A stretch of DNA of 64,000 bases from Sulfitobacter alexandrii (GTDB lineage Bacteria; Pseudomonadota; Alphaproteobacteria; Rhodobacterales; Rhodobacteraceae), in the NCBI RefSeq assembly GCF_001886735.1, contig NZ_CP018078.1, forward strand, positions 1-64,000, given 5' to 3'. Position numbers and translations under genes: made by a program. The notes under the pieces were generated by a model. It ran no database searches, was not told the DNA's origin, and saw only the letters and a program-made list of their open reading frames with translations. Each line of letters opens with the position of its first letter. Position 1 is the stretch's first letter. This document shows positions 19,973 through 28,052 of the stretch, piece after piece.

Positions 19973-20788
19973 TTAGTGCATGACCGGCCTCTGGTCCATC
20001 GGGATGAAGCTCTCCGGGGCAGGTGGCCGGTAGCCAAGGGCGCTGTGCGGGCGCACGGTGTTGTAGTGGCGCCGCCACTGCTCGATGAGGATCTGGGCCT
20101 CGCGGAGCGAAAAGAAGATCTCCCCATTCAGCAGCTCATCGCGGAATCGGGCGTTGAAGCTCTCGCAGTAGCCATTCTCCCACGGTGATCCGGGTTCGAT
20201 GAATGCGGTCTTGGCGCCGACGGCGGCGATCCAGTCCCGTACCTTCTCAGCGATGAACTCGGGGCCGTTGTCGGAGCGGATGAACTCGGGTGGCCCCCGC
20301 AGGATGAAGAGATCCGTCAGCGCGTCGACGACGTCGGTCGAGTTGAGCTTGCGATCGACACGGATCGTCAGCGCCTCCTTCGTGAACTCATCGATGATGT
20401 TCAGTGTGCGGAAGATCCTTCCGTCGTGGGTTCGATCCTGGACGAAGTCATAGCTCCAGACGTGGTTGCGGCGTTCCGGCCGGAGCCGGACGCACGAACC
20501 GTCGTTCAGCCAGAGCCGGCCCTTCTTCGGTTGCTTCTGCGGGACTTTCAGCCCTTCGCGCCGCCAGATCCGCTCGACCCGCTTGTGGTTCACATGCCAG
20601 CCGGATTGGTTGAGCATGCCGGTGATCATCCGGTAGCCGTACCGGCCGTACTTGCGGGCCAACTCGATGATGTCGTCGGTCAGGCGCTCTTCATCCGGCT
20701 GGCCTTGCGGGATCTTGCGCTGGGTCGAGCGGTGCTGGCCAAGAGCGCGGCAGGCCCGGCGTTCGGAGACACCGTGAACCTGCCGCAC
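19973..20788 (-). CDS. IS3-family transposase orfB (DDE integrase core)
   Basis: A 271-residue rve-domain transposase: HTH_21-like start (RKYGRYGYRMI), then a DDE core with YDFVQD, RSDNGPEF and ENGYCESFNARFRDE, and a C-terminal YNTVRPHSALGY motif. It is normally made as a fusion with orfA by -1 frameshifting; the separate GTG start at 20788 may not be used. The core is intact. Confidence 0.92.
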   Translation of the reverse strand: MRQVHGVSERRACRALGQHRSTQRKIPQGQPDEERLTDDIIELARKYGRYGYRMITGMLNQSGWHVNHKRVERIWRREGLKVPQKQPKKGRLWLNDGSCVRLRPERRNHVWSYDFVQDRTHDGRIFRTLNIIDEFTKEALTIRVDRKLNSTDVVDALTDLFILRGPPEFIRSDNGPEFIAEKVRDWIAAVGAKTAFIEPGSPWENGYCESFNARFRDELLNGEIFFSLREAQILIEQWRRHYNTVRPHSALGYRPPAPESFIPMDQRPVMH

Positions 20789-20820
20789 GTGGTCGATGCA
20801 CCGCCGGCGGCGCGAAGGGC

Positions 20821-21099
20821 TCAGAAGTTTCCCTGTGCCGCCTCCGTCAGGATCAGCTTGTCCAGCGTCAGGTCAGACACTGCACGTCGCAGCCGCTGGT
20901 TCTCCTTCTCAAGCTCCTTCAGGCGTTTCAGCTGATCACGGCCCATCCCGCCGTAAAGCTTCCGCCAGCGGTAGTACGTCTGCTGCGTGACGCCGATCTG
21001 GCGGACGGCGTCCGCGATCGACATTCCCTGGCCCTGCAGCACCTCAACCTGGCGCAGCTTCGAGACGATCTCCTCCGGCTTCGGTCGTTTCCCTGCCAT
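20821..21099 (-). CDS. IS3-family orfA (HTH protein)
   Basis: A 92-residue protein with a helix-turn-helix (SIADAVRQIGVTQQTYYRWRKLYGG) and a leucine-zipper-like coiled coil (LKRLKELEKENQRLRRAV). It binds the IS ends and forms the N-terminal part of the fused transposase. Its end carries a slippery sequence. Confidence 0.9.
   Translation of the reverse strand: MAGKRPKPEEIVSKLRQVEVLQGQGMSIADAVRQIGVTQQTYYRWRKLYGGMGRDQLKRLKELEKENQRLRRAVSDLTLDKLILTEAAQGNF
20827..20833 (-). promoter_or_regulatory. Programmed -1 frameshift heptamer of the first IS3
   Basis: On the minus strand the end of orfA reads CAG GGA AAC TTC TGA, giving the heptamer G GGA AAC. A -1 slip yields GGG AAA CTT CTG and stays open into orfB. 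This matches the X XXY YYZ rule. Confidence 0.7.
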
Positions 21100-21167
21100 T
21101 CCCTGGTCCTCCTGAAATCGGGCTCATCCGAACCCTCCAAGTGGACCACTTCAATGGGGGCGCTCCA

Positions 21168-22105
21168 GTATCGGCAATACGAAACAGCGTTTCGCCAGCC
21201 TCGGACATCATGCCTTCGACGGCCATTCGTTCCAGAACCACGCCCGACCGCGGTGCCATCAGGCTGATTTGCACCGGCGCACGCCTGTCCGCCGCGATCT
21301 TGTCGATCACTGACACGGGAACACCCAAGTTTGCCAGCCTTTGACGGCTGCCTTCCACGCGCCCTTCACCACTTCGCAGGTCCGAAACATACTGTGCGGC
21401 CGCCGAGACGATATCCGGAGAATAGAGCATCGCCAGCGGTTCGCCCGCTTCAACGATTGATCCGGTCGTTACATCCTCAACTTCTTCGATGAAAGCATCC
21501 GCACGCAATGAAATGACGCTAACTCGACGCTCATCTAGCGCGACGATCCCCGGCGCTCGAACCGTCGTTGCCATGGGCTTGAGCACCGCAACTGACGTAC
21601 GTACGCCGGTGCGCTGTAGTTTGCCGGGCGATACGGTCACCGATCCGGCATCGTTTGCCTCATCGGCAAAAACGGGAAGGTAGTCCATGCCCATGGAATC
21701 CTGCTTTGGCACCGGAGACGTATCAGGCAGGCCCATCGGATGCCGGTAGTAGAGAACGGTTCGTTCGCCAATTTTCGCCTCTAGGGGGTTGGGCGCCTCT
21801 GGGTTAAACGACACATCTTCGCTTGCCAGCACCGGCAGAAACGCCTTGCCATCGACGGTGTCGGTCGGCACCGCGGACCATTCTGCAAGACCGTCAGGGT
21901 GTCGATAGTAGATAATCGGGCCCATCGCCGATCGGATTTCGGCCGGCATCGCATCAGCTTCACGTCCCAAAAGTGCTGTGAACTGCGTCTGCGCCACATC
22001 CGTCAGCATCGCAGGCGTCCAGCCTTTGCCGCCCGCCGCAAGGCCAACCCATCCAGCCGCGCTGCCAACGACGGCGATCAGCACCAGTTTGCCAAAGGCG
22101 CTCAT
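21168..22105 (-). pseudogene. cusB: CusB-type periplasmic adaptor, C-terminus lost
   Basis: Encodes about 312 native residues of a copper RND adaptor. An N-terminal anchor is followed by two copies of a heavy-metal-binding YYRHP segment (IIYYRHPDGLAEW and VLYYRHPMGLPDTS), then the barrel-sandwich domain and helical hairpin. The native sequence ends at ETLFRIAD, and the IS3 end then adds foreign residues before a stop. The beta-barrel and membrane-proximal domains are missing. It overlaps the upstream YtkA-like gene by ATGA, so the ancestral operon was ytkA-like, cusB, cusA. Confidence 0.88.
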
Positions 22106-22500
22106 GGCTGTACCTCGATCACGATCTGTGCCTGAACGGTTTCCATCTCGCCCTGCACCTTGGCCGCAACGGAAAAGCGCCAGTTTCCGTCCATCGTCAG
22201 ATCGGCAGAGAAGCGATAGAGACCCGGCTCTTCGCCGGGTAACGCCAAGACCGGTGAAGTCATCGTCTCCATCCCGTCCGGCGCCATATCCAGCCTTGTG
22301 GCAAAGATGACGGCGCCCTCCACGGGCGCATTGGTGCGGGTATCAATCAGACGAACTTCTAGAACCGCATCGTCTCCTAAGGGATAAGTCGTCTCGACAA
22401 GAACGAGAATGTAATCAGATGCAGCGGCCTGTGCCACCGGCACGGAAAGCTGGGCTGCGACCACGAGGGCAGCAAGGGCGCTGTGAATATAACGGGGCAT
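22102..22500 (-). CDS. YtkA/FixH-like secreted protein
   Basis: A 132-residue protein with a signal peptide (to AQAAASD) and an immunoglobulin-like fold. Motifs are DAVLEVRLIDTRTNAPVEGA, PGLYRFSADLTMDGNWRFSV and a final IVIEV strand, the pattern of YtkA-like/FixH proteins. Such proteins often precede CusB-like adaptors and are thought to help copper insertion or transport. ATG 22500 starts a normal signal peptide; the longer frame to 22539 is not needed. It is coupled to cusB by ATGA. Confidence 0.75.
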   Translation of the reverse strand: MPRYIHSALAALVVAAQLSVPVAQAAASDYILVLVETTYPLGDDAVLEVRLIDTRTNAPVEGAVIFATRLDMAPDGMETMTSPVLALPGEEPGLYRFSADLTMDGNWRFSVAAKVQGEMETVQAQIVIEVQP

Positions 22501-22609
22501 GATACGCCTGTATTGACGGGCAACGGGAACGCCGACCATCGTATCGACCTGGAACTGGTCTAAACGTTACATCGGCGCGCGGCTGTTGGTGCGACTGGCA
22601 CCAGAACCG

Positions 22610-22939
22610 CTATGCTTTGGGCGGTCTTTGCAATCCGCCGTCCGCCTGTTGCAGAATCGCCGTTGCCTCAGTCCGCACGTACCCGGCACGTCCGGACCGA
22701 GGCAGGTTCGCCAGGATCACTCGTTCGAGCTCGGCCACGATCGGGGCCACACGACATTGCGTCGTAGAAATGCAGGCAGCGTCGCATTCCGGCATGTCCG
22801 GGCAGTCGTTCGGGCAGCAATCGCTCTGCATAGCCATAGCAGGCGCTGGGTCCACACTTGAAATGGACGCAAGATTGATTTGCACCAGAACAGCGCCAAC
22901 CAACAGAGCAACCAGAAAAAGGCGCGTTTTGAATAACAT
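22610..22939 (-). CDS. Secreted cysteine-rich small protein
   Basis: A 109-residue protein with one N-terminal hydrophobic signal or anchor (about residues 5-24), then a compact Cys cluster: SDCCPNDCPDMPECDAACIS with CRVAP shortly after. Seven Cys within about 25 residues, with Met and Asp, suggest metal binding or disulfides. No family is recognised. It sits between the broken cus operon and the second copper ATPase on the same strand. The start ATG 22939 gives the best signal peptide; an upstream extension to 23020 is possible. Confidence 0.65.
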   Translation of the reverse strand: MLFKTRLFLVALLVGAVLVQINLASISSVDPAPAMAMQSDCCPNDCPDMPECDAACISTTQCRVAPIVAELERVILANLPRSGRAGYVRTEATAILQQADGGLQRPPKA

Positions 22940-23032
22940 GCAGCATGCTATGCTGAAGTTCTCATAGATCAGCAATACACGTTTTGCTGAAATAGAAGTG
23001 TCGTCCAGCTTCACGCTCAATACGCGGATCGT

Positions 23033-25360
23033 CTAAAGCCTCAATCGCCGTAGTCTGAGCGCGTTCGCGATGACCGAGACCGACGAGAGGCTCATTGCGG
23101 CGGCGGCGAACATGGGCGACATCAACAGCCCGAATACCGGGTAGAGCACGCCCGCGGCTAAGGGCACACCGAGCGTATTGTAGGCAAAGGCCCAGAACAG
23201 GTTCTGGCGTATGTTACGGATCGTCGCCACGGCCAGCGTCCGTGCCTTGACGATACCGTTCAAATCGCCGCGCAAGAGAGTGATGCCCGCGCTTTCAACC
23301 GCCACGTCCGCACCCGTGCCCATGGCAAGGCCGACATCCGCTGCCGCGAGGGCAGGCGCGTCGTTGACACCATCGCCGGCCATGGCGACCTTTTTGCCAT
23401 TCGCGTGAAGCTCGTCCACCAGTGCCTTTTTGTCTTCCGGGAGAACGCCGGCCCGGACTTCGTCGATGCCAAGACGCTGCGCCACAGCCCTTGCTGTGCG
23501 TTCGTTATCACCCGTAGCCATGATTATCCGCAGGCCCGCCTCGTGCAATTCCTTGATGGCCTCGGCCGTCGTTTCCTTGATCGGGTCGGCGACCGCGACG
23601 ATGCCGGACAGTTTTCCGTCTATGGCCACTAACATGGCCGTCTTGCCTTCGCTGCGCAGAACATCCGCTGCCTCCTCTGCTGCGGAGGTGTCGAGGGACA
23701 TGTCGCGCATCATCGCGGTGTTGCCAAGCGCGACGGCTCGGCCCGAGACGGTTCCGCTCACACCCTTGCCGGTCACGGCTTCGAAGTTCTCGGCATTGCC
23801 GACTTTGATACCTCTCTCTTTCGCGCCTTCGACGATGGCCTCTGCCAGCGGGTGCTCGGAGCCTTTTTCCAAGGCAGCCGCGAGGGTCAGAATGGTTTCT
23901 TCGGACTCGTCGTCCAAAGCGTTCACATCGGTTAGCGTCGGCTTGCCTTCGGTCAGGGTGCCGGTCTTATCGACGATCAGCGTATCGACCTTGGCCATGC
24001 GTTCCAGCGCTTCGGCGTCCTTGATCAGGACACCCGCCTGCGCACCGCGACCTGCGGCCGTCGTGATCGAAATCGGGGTCGCCAGACCCAGAGCACAGGG
24101 GCAGGCGATGATCAGCACTGACACCGCCGAGGCGATAGCAAAGACGAGTGCCGGTTCGGGCCCGAAGCCGAGCCAAGCGGCGAAGGAAAGGATGGCGACC
24201 ACGACAACGGTCGGCACGAAATAGGAAGAAACCTGGTCCGCGAGCCCCTGGATCGGTGCACGGGATCGCCGCGCGTTCGAGACCATCTCGACGATCTGAC
24301 TCAGCATCGTGTCGGCCCCCACTCGGGCGGCTTCTATGACAAGCGAGCCGTTCTTGTTGATCGTGCCGCCGGTGACCGTATCGCCGGGGCCTTTTTCGAC
24401 TGGCATTGGCTCGCCAGTGATCATGCTCTCGTCGATGGAAGACGTGCCGTCAATGACCTTGGCGTCGACGGGGACCGCGTCGCCCGGGCGAACCCTTAAG
24501 CGATCTCCCTCCACGATGTTTTCCAGCGGTGCGTCGTATTCGGTGCCGTCGGGCAGGATACGCCGCGCGGTTTTCGGCGTTAGATCGAGCAGTGCCCGGA
24601 TGGCATTGCCGGTCCGTTCACGCGCCCGCAATTCCAGAACCTGCCCGACGAAAATCAGAGTGATGATGACGACGGCAGCTTCAAAATAGGTGCCGACACC
24701 CGCGCCCATTCGGTACTCGTCCGGAAACACACCAGGAAGGAACGTGGCGACCAGCGAATAGAGATATGCCGCGCCGACACCAATCGCGATCAGCGTCCAC
24801 ATGTTGGGTGAGCGGTTCACGATCGACGCCCAACCCCGCACGAAAAACGGCTTCGCCGCCCACAGCACGATCGGCGTCGCCAACACAAACTCGATGTATG
24901 TCGCCAGCCGATGTCCGATCCAGTCCCGGACCGGCAAACCGACCAGCTCTCCCATAGTCAGGATAACCAGAGGAACGGCCGCGGCGGCACTGATCCACAT
25001 TCGGCGGGTAAAGTCGGTCAGTTCTTCGCTGGGTTCATCCGACGGCACCATCGGTTCAAGCGCCATGCCGCAGATCGGACAGGCGCCGGGCTCGTCACGA
25101 ACTATCTCGGGGTGCATTGGGCAGGTGTACTGAGTCCCGGCTTTCGGGGTCATGCTGTGATCCGATGCCGTACCTGAGGCATAGTAGATCGGATCGGCCT
25201 CGAACCTGGTCTGGCACTTATCGGAGCAGAAGTAGAAGGTTTCACCGTCATAATCCGCCTGACGGGCCTCCGGAGACATAGTGACGGACATGCCGCAAAC
25301 TGGATCCTTGGCCTGATCGGATGACTGCTCTCGCGGGTGCGGTTCTGTTACCTGTATCAT
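23033..25360 (-). CDS. Second copper P1B-ATPase with YHS and HMBD domains
   Basis: A 775-residue P-type ATPase. Residues about 18-60 form a YHS domain (DPVCGMSV, FYFCSDKCQ). Residues 78-102 are a heavy-metal-binding domain (YTCPMHPEI, GACPICGMAL), replacing the HMA domains of the first CopA. Core motifs are ACPCALGLATP, DKTGT, SEHPLAE and GDGVNDAPA. ATPases of this architecture often export copper or silver under stress. A consensus CueR operator lies 32 bases upstream of the start, so this gene belongs to the same regulon. Confidence 0.93.
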   Translation of the reverse strand: MIQVTEPHPREQSSDQAKDPVCGMSVTMSPEARQADYDGETFYFCSDKCQTRFEADPIYYASGTASDHSMTPKAGTQYTCPMHPEIVRDEPGACPICGMALEPMVPSDEPSEELTDFTRRMWISAAAAVPLVILTMGELVGLPVRDWIGHRLATYIEFVLATPIVLWAAKPFFVRGWASIVNRSPNMWTLIAIGVGAAYLYSLVATFLPGVFPDEYRMGAGVGTYFEAAVVIITLIFVGQVLELRARERTGNAIRALLDLTPKTARRILPDGTEYDAPLENIVEGDRLRVRPGDAVPVDAKVIDGTSSIDESMITGEPMPVEKGPGDTVTGGTINKNGSLVIEAARVGADTMLSQIVEMVSNARRSRAPIQGLADQVSSYFVPTVVVVAILSFAAWLGFGPEPALVFAIASAVSVLIIACPCALGLATPISITTAAGRGAQAGVLIKDAEALERMAKVDTLIVDKTGTLTEGKPTLTDVNALDDESEETILTLAAALEKGSEHPLAEAIVEGAKERGIKVGNAENFEAVTGKGVSGTVSGRAVALGNTAMMRDMSLDTSAAEEAADVLRSEGKTAMLVAIDGKLSGIVAVADPIKETTAEAIKELHEAGLRIIMATGDNERTARAVAQRLGIDEVRAGVLPEDKKALVDELHANGKKVAMAGDGVNDAPALAAADVGLAMGTGADVAVESAGITLLRGDLNGIVKARTLAVATIRNIRQNLFWAFAYNTLGVPLAAGVLYPVFGLLMSPMFAAAAMSLSSVSVIANALRLRRLRL

Positions 25361-25391
25361 GCTCTAGCCCTCCAAAATGATGCCGACTCCT

Positions 25392-25422
25392 AAGATGAAG
25401 CTTCCATCAACTGGAAGGTCAA
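25392..25422 (-). promoter_or_regulatory. CueR operator/promoter of the second copper ATPase
   Basis: Minus strand: TTGACC at 25417-25422, 19-bp spacer with dyad CCTTCCAGTTGATGGAAG, then CATCTT at 25392-25397. Spacing and dyad are the same as at copA. Confidence 0.83.
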
Positions 25423-25563
25423 GCTTGGATTGCTGATTAGCGAAGGAAAGCTGATTGATACTGCCAATATATTACATAAACTTCATTATGCGTCGTTATA
25501 CTTAGTGTTGCGAGAGTATATTATTGTATGTATGCTGAACTCCTGTCACGGAGGCTCCACAGC

Positions 25564-26310
25564 ATGCGCCATTTACTCAAGAAGCTCCTCCCCCCGGTCG
25601 CGGTCGCTTTGACCGTGACAGGTTTTTCGCTGCCGTTACCCGCCCGCGCGCAGACGTACCCGATCGATTGCGCGATCCTTCTGTGCCTGTCTGGCGGCTG
25701 GCCTGCTTCCGTGCCATGCGCCAGAGCTCGAGCCGAATTCATCCGACGCATTACGCCTTGGCCGGTGGAACCTCCGCTTCAAATCTGGCGCTGTCCTATG
25801 GGCGCTTCCTTTGAGACCGCTCCAGCACCAAACAGTTCAGACCGCATCTTTGAAGCGTTCTTCCAGTACAACGGCACTGGTCCGCGACAATCCTTTCCAG
25901 CGCACGATACCGCTGACCCAATTGCGGCCGCTTGGCGCACCTCAGAAGCCCCAGACTACCTTGTTCCCGCCGAGCAGGCCCTCCGGCTCGTTCAAGATCG
26001 CGCGGACATTGATATCAGCGGACCTGAGTTCAACTTCGTGCGGTCCATCCGCGTCTTTGATGTCCGGTATGCGCGACAGCACGAATCCGGACGCGACGGC
26101 GACTGCAACCGTAGTGCCACCGTGGTCCTCGGCACATATGGAACGCAAGGTGACTTCGCCTGGCAGAGGTCCTCCATAACCGCCCTACCAGCCGCCCATG
26201 CCGGTCTCGAACGATGGGGCCAGAATTGCCCCGGTATCTATCATCGATCCGTTTTCGTCGACTGGCGTGACTACGAGGGCAACTACGGCTTTGAACAGGT
26301 GAACTACTGA
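25564..26310 (+). CDS. Secreted protein with a TrbM-like start, unrecognised
   Basis: A 248-residue exported protein with a basic start (MRHLLKKLL) and signal peptide to ARAQT. The mature start YPIDCAILLCLSGGWP with PCARARAEFIRR and IWRCPM resembles the Cys-rich beginning of TrbM-type conjugation proteins, which is a weak match. The rest is Trp/Tyr-rich with an isolated DCNRS and NCPGIY. GGAGG precedes ATG 25564 by 10 bases. An AT-rich promoter region lies before it (TTGCGA, 17 bp, TATGCT near 25508-25536). Its location just before the VirB operon supports a conjugation role. Confidence 0.6.
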   Translation: MRHLLKKLLPPVAVALTVTGFSLPLPARAQTYPIDCAILLCLSGGWPASVPCARARAEFIRRITPWPVEPPLQIWRCPMGASFETAPAPNSSDRIFEAFFQYNGTGPRQSFPAHDTADPIAAAWRTSEAPDYLVPAEQALRLVQDRADIDISGPEFNFVRSIRVFDVRYARQHESGRDGDCNRSATVVLGTYGTQGDFAWQRSSITALPAAHAGLERWGQNCPGIYHRSVFVDWRDYEGNYGFEQVNY

Positions 26311-26429
26311 ACTTAAGCAAAATGGCTCGGACTGTAAGATTGGTTTCGCGGACATGTGCAATGCCACCTCGCGCGTTAGTCGTCGCAGTGCGGTTTGGCA
26401 TTTCGGCAAACGCCGCAGGGTAGCCCTCC

Positions 26430-26657
26430 TCACCCGCCCTCGTCTCTTCCGATCCGCATGAGCGCCTCGAAGTCGATTTCTTGCTTCTGTTCGTCACTTA
26501 TATCAGGCCGGATTTTCGATACCGGCTGGGGTCCATGGACGTCCCACATCACCGCGTGCGCGCCTGTAGTCCAGCTATAAACCCAACCAACAACGCTGCG
26601 CCCGTCGGTCCCGATCAGATTGGCAATCGCGACGCCTTCACCATTATCATCGTCCAC
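26430..26657 (-). CDS. Small hypothetical protein of the XRE cluster
   Basis: A 75-residue acidic protein with a beta-rich core (AIANLIGTDGRSVVGWVYSWTTGAHAVMWD) followed by a helical tail (SDEQKQEIDFEALMRIG). Coding quality looks real, but the family is not recognised. It starts 3 bases after the stop of the preceding small gene and is third in a minus-strand cluster headed by an XRE regulator. Confidence 0.5.
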   Translation of the reverse strand: MDDDNGEGVAIANLIGTDGRSVVGWVYSWTTGAHAVMWDVHGPQPVSKIRPDISDEQKQEIDFEALMRIGRDEGG

Positions 26658-26660
26658 TGT

Positions 26661-26819
26661 TTACTGACTTCCTGCACTTTGGCGCTGCAATCGCGGCATC
26701 GTGTTCCCAGGCTTCGCCTGCACAGCATGACGCAATTGGTGGATGTTGGCTAACTGCTCTTCCTTGAGGTAGCGGATTTCACGAAGGGACATCCAAAGCG
26801 GTACGCCCCAAATTTGCAT
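26661..26819 (-). CDS. Very small protein between the XRE gene and 26430
   Basis: A 52-residue frame starting at ATG 26819 (MQIWGVPLWMSLREIRYL), with an alternative ATG at 26792. It ends at TAA 26661-26663, only 5 bases downstream of the XRE stop on one side and 3 bases upstream of the next ATG on the other. The centre (REIRYLKEEQLANIHQLRHAV) is strongly helical and basic-acidic. The tight spacing argues that it is translated. Function unknown; it could be an antitoxin or anti-regulator peptide. Confidence 0.4.
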   Translation of the reverse strand: MQIWGVPLWMSLREIRYLKEEQLANIHQLRHAVQAKPGNTMPRLQRQSAGSQ

Positions 26820-26824
26820 TTTTC

Positions 26825-27082
26825 TCAAATTCTGTGGTCGGGCTCCGTGGCGGCGTCGACGATCGCCAGAACCTTGAAGGGGTCAAAGCCGATGGCGCGG
26901 GCGAGAACGACCAGTTCGACGACGTCGACCCGGCGCTGGCCGCTTTCAATTCGCGCCACGAGGGATTGATGGCACTTGAGCTTGATCGCCAAGTCCTCCT
27001 GACCGAGGCCCGCCTTGATGCGGGCGTCGACCAATGCTTGGCAGAGTGCCATCTGTCCCGTGCTTCTGATTGTTTTTGCCAC
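26825..27082 (-). CDS. XRE-family transcriptional regulator
   Basis: An 85-residue Cro/CI-type helix-turn-helix protein (LVDARIKAGLGQEDLAIKLKCHQSLVARIESGQRRVDVVELVVLARAIG). It has almost nothing outside the DNA-binding domain. The start is a GTG at 27082. A 7-7-7 inverted repeat lies immediately upstream and would overlap the ribosome site, so autorepression is likely. It is encoded next to the VirB operon and may also control it. Confidence 0.85.
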   Translation of the reverse strand: MAKTIRSTGQMALCQALVDARIKAGLGQEDLAIKLKCHQSLVARIESGQRRVDVVELVVLARAIGFDPFKVLAIVDAATEPDHRI

Positions 27083-27083
27083 G

Positions 27084-27104
27084 CGTCACATACCTTTTGT
27101 GACG
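27084..27104 (-). promoter_or_regulatory. Inverted repeat operator at the XRE gene start
   Basis: Perfect 7-bp arms CGTCACA and TGTGACG are separated by 7 bases, directly before the XRE start codon. Position and symmetry fit an autorepressor site that also blocks the ribosome site on the DNA level. Confidence 0.6.
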
Positions 27105-27206
27105 TCGCTAGCGGATGAAATCTGTTATCTAAAAAGTAGATATATGAGGGTGTTATCGGCGTCTGGTTTCCATGGGCTGCAAGTCTGATGGTCCCGAGGT
27201 TGCCCA

Positions 27207-27527
27207 TCAATCCCCTACCAATTGCAGAAATCGGCCATAGTCCTCGCTGACTTCGCGCGCTTCCTCGAAAGCGCGGGCGCGTTCGCTGTCGAGGCAACGG
27301 AAGTAGCTCTGGATATCCTGGATGTAGTCTTCGAAATCGCCACGGATGATGTCCGCATAGTCCCGCGCCGCCTGCGAATCGCTTGGCAGGAAAGGACGGG
27401 CCGGGGCGAAGCAGGATTCCGCCAAAACCGGCCAGGGAACGCAGATTAGAAGGACTATAGCTTGCAATTGGAGCAGGCATGTCAACCTTGGGTTTCTCAA
27501 ACCTGTTATCTCCTTGATCGCAGACAC
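27207..27527 (-). CDS. Secreted small helical protein, unrecognised
   Basis: A 106-residue protein with an N-terminal hydrophobic signal (LLQLQAIVLLICVPWPVLAES) and a helical acidic mature part with two Cys (SCFAP, YFRCLD). The segment RDYADIIRGDFEDYIQDIQSYFRCLD recalls small plasmid-transfer-associated periplasmic proteins, but no family can be named. It is divergent from the VirB operon, sharing its 130-base promoter region. Confidence 0.6.
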   Translation of the reverse strand: MSAIKEITGLRNPRLTCLLQLQAIVLLICVPWPVLAESCFAPARPFLPSDSQAARDYADIIRGDFEDYIQDIQSYFRCLDSERARAFEEAREVSEDYGRFLQLVGD

Positions 27528-27590
27528 TGGCCGTGACTAGTGTTTGCGCAACCAAACTACAGCTAAAGCACGATATTACATCTTGCGGTT

Positions 27591-27604
27591 GATAGTATAC
27601 TATC
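27591..27604. promoter_or_regulatory. Perfect palindrome in the VirB operon promoter
   Basis: GATAGTATACTATC is a perfect 14-bp palindrome 53 bases upstream of the first gene of the T4SS operon. The right half extended (TATACTATCGTA, 27596-27607) and the upstream CGATATTAC (27571) both recur before the gene starting at 41043. It is a candidate operator for a transfer regulator. Confidence 0.55.
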
Positions 27605-27656
27605 GTAACTCTGGGCTTCAAGTGGGAATGCCTAGGGTCGCGCCATTGGAGAAAGC

Positions 27657-28052
27657 GTGAGCCGGGCCATGAACTGGGACATCGAAGCACCGAATGTGGT
27701 TACGGAAGCCAGGTTCCGCGAGCTCGTGGAAAGCGGCTATAGCGCAGAAATCCTGTGCCAGGAGTCAGCACACAAGAAGGGCCCCAGCTATTACGGGGTC
27801 TGGATCATGCGCGTCGTGTCGGACGAGGGTGTCGAAAAGCTTCTCGTCACTGCCCGCACCCGAACGACCTACAACGACATCAAGATCCGCGAGTTCAAGA
27901 CCGTCTCCGGCGTGGTGTCTTTCTTTCTGGGTCTCGGCTTTGCGCATGTCGACCTACCCCTCGTCGCAGGCACAAGCCGGAGCCACAAGCTCTCCTCAGC
28001 CGACAAAACTGCCTCGACCAAGACCCCGTCAGACAAGAGCGCTGACAGCTAA
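27657..28052 (+). CDS. First gene of the T4SS operon, hypothetical
   Basis: A 131-residue soluble protein without a signal peptide. The first 90 residues are a compact alpha/beta sequence (WIMRVVSDEGVEKLLVTARTRTTYNDIKIREFKTVSGVVSFFLGLGF); the tail is Ser/Thr/Lys-rich and disordered. GGAG 5 bases before GTG 27657 supports that start; ATG 27669 is an alternative. It resembles small plasmid proteins preceding virB1 but I cannot name a family. It may be a regulator of the operon, given its position behind the palindromic promoter. Confidence 0.7.
   Translation: MSRAMNWDIEAPNVVTEARFRELVESGYSAEILCQESAHKKGPSYYGVWIMRVVSDEGVEKLLVTARTRTTYNDIKIREFKTVSGVVSFFLGLGFAHVDLPLVAGTSRSHKLSSADKTASTKTPSDKSADS

Larger units (their letters stand above)
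19939..21167 (-). mobile_element. IS3-family insertion sequence (IS407-like), complete
   Basis: A 1229-bp element with imperfect terminal inverted repeats, TGGAGGGCCCCCACGAGG on the left and TGGAGCGCCCCCATTGAA (read from the right end inward); both continue to a shared GTGGTCCA. It has the two-ORF layout of IS3 elements. No target duplication can be shown because the left side is a second, partial copy. Its insertion separates the remains of cusB and cusA. Confidence 0.88.

Noticed and set aside
19798..20127. Frame spanning the partial and complete IS ends
   Set aside because: It arises from reading the duplicated IS end out of frame.
22530..22560. GACC-N7-GGTC dyad before the YtkA-like gene
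   Set aside because: Does not fit the CueR half-sites or spacing; could be another regulator site but evidence is too thin.
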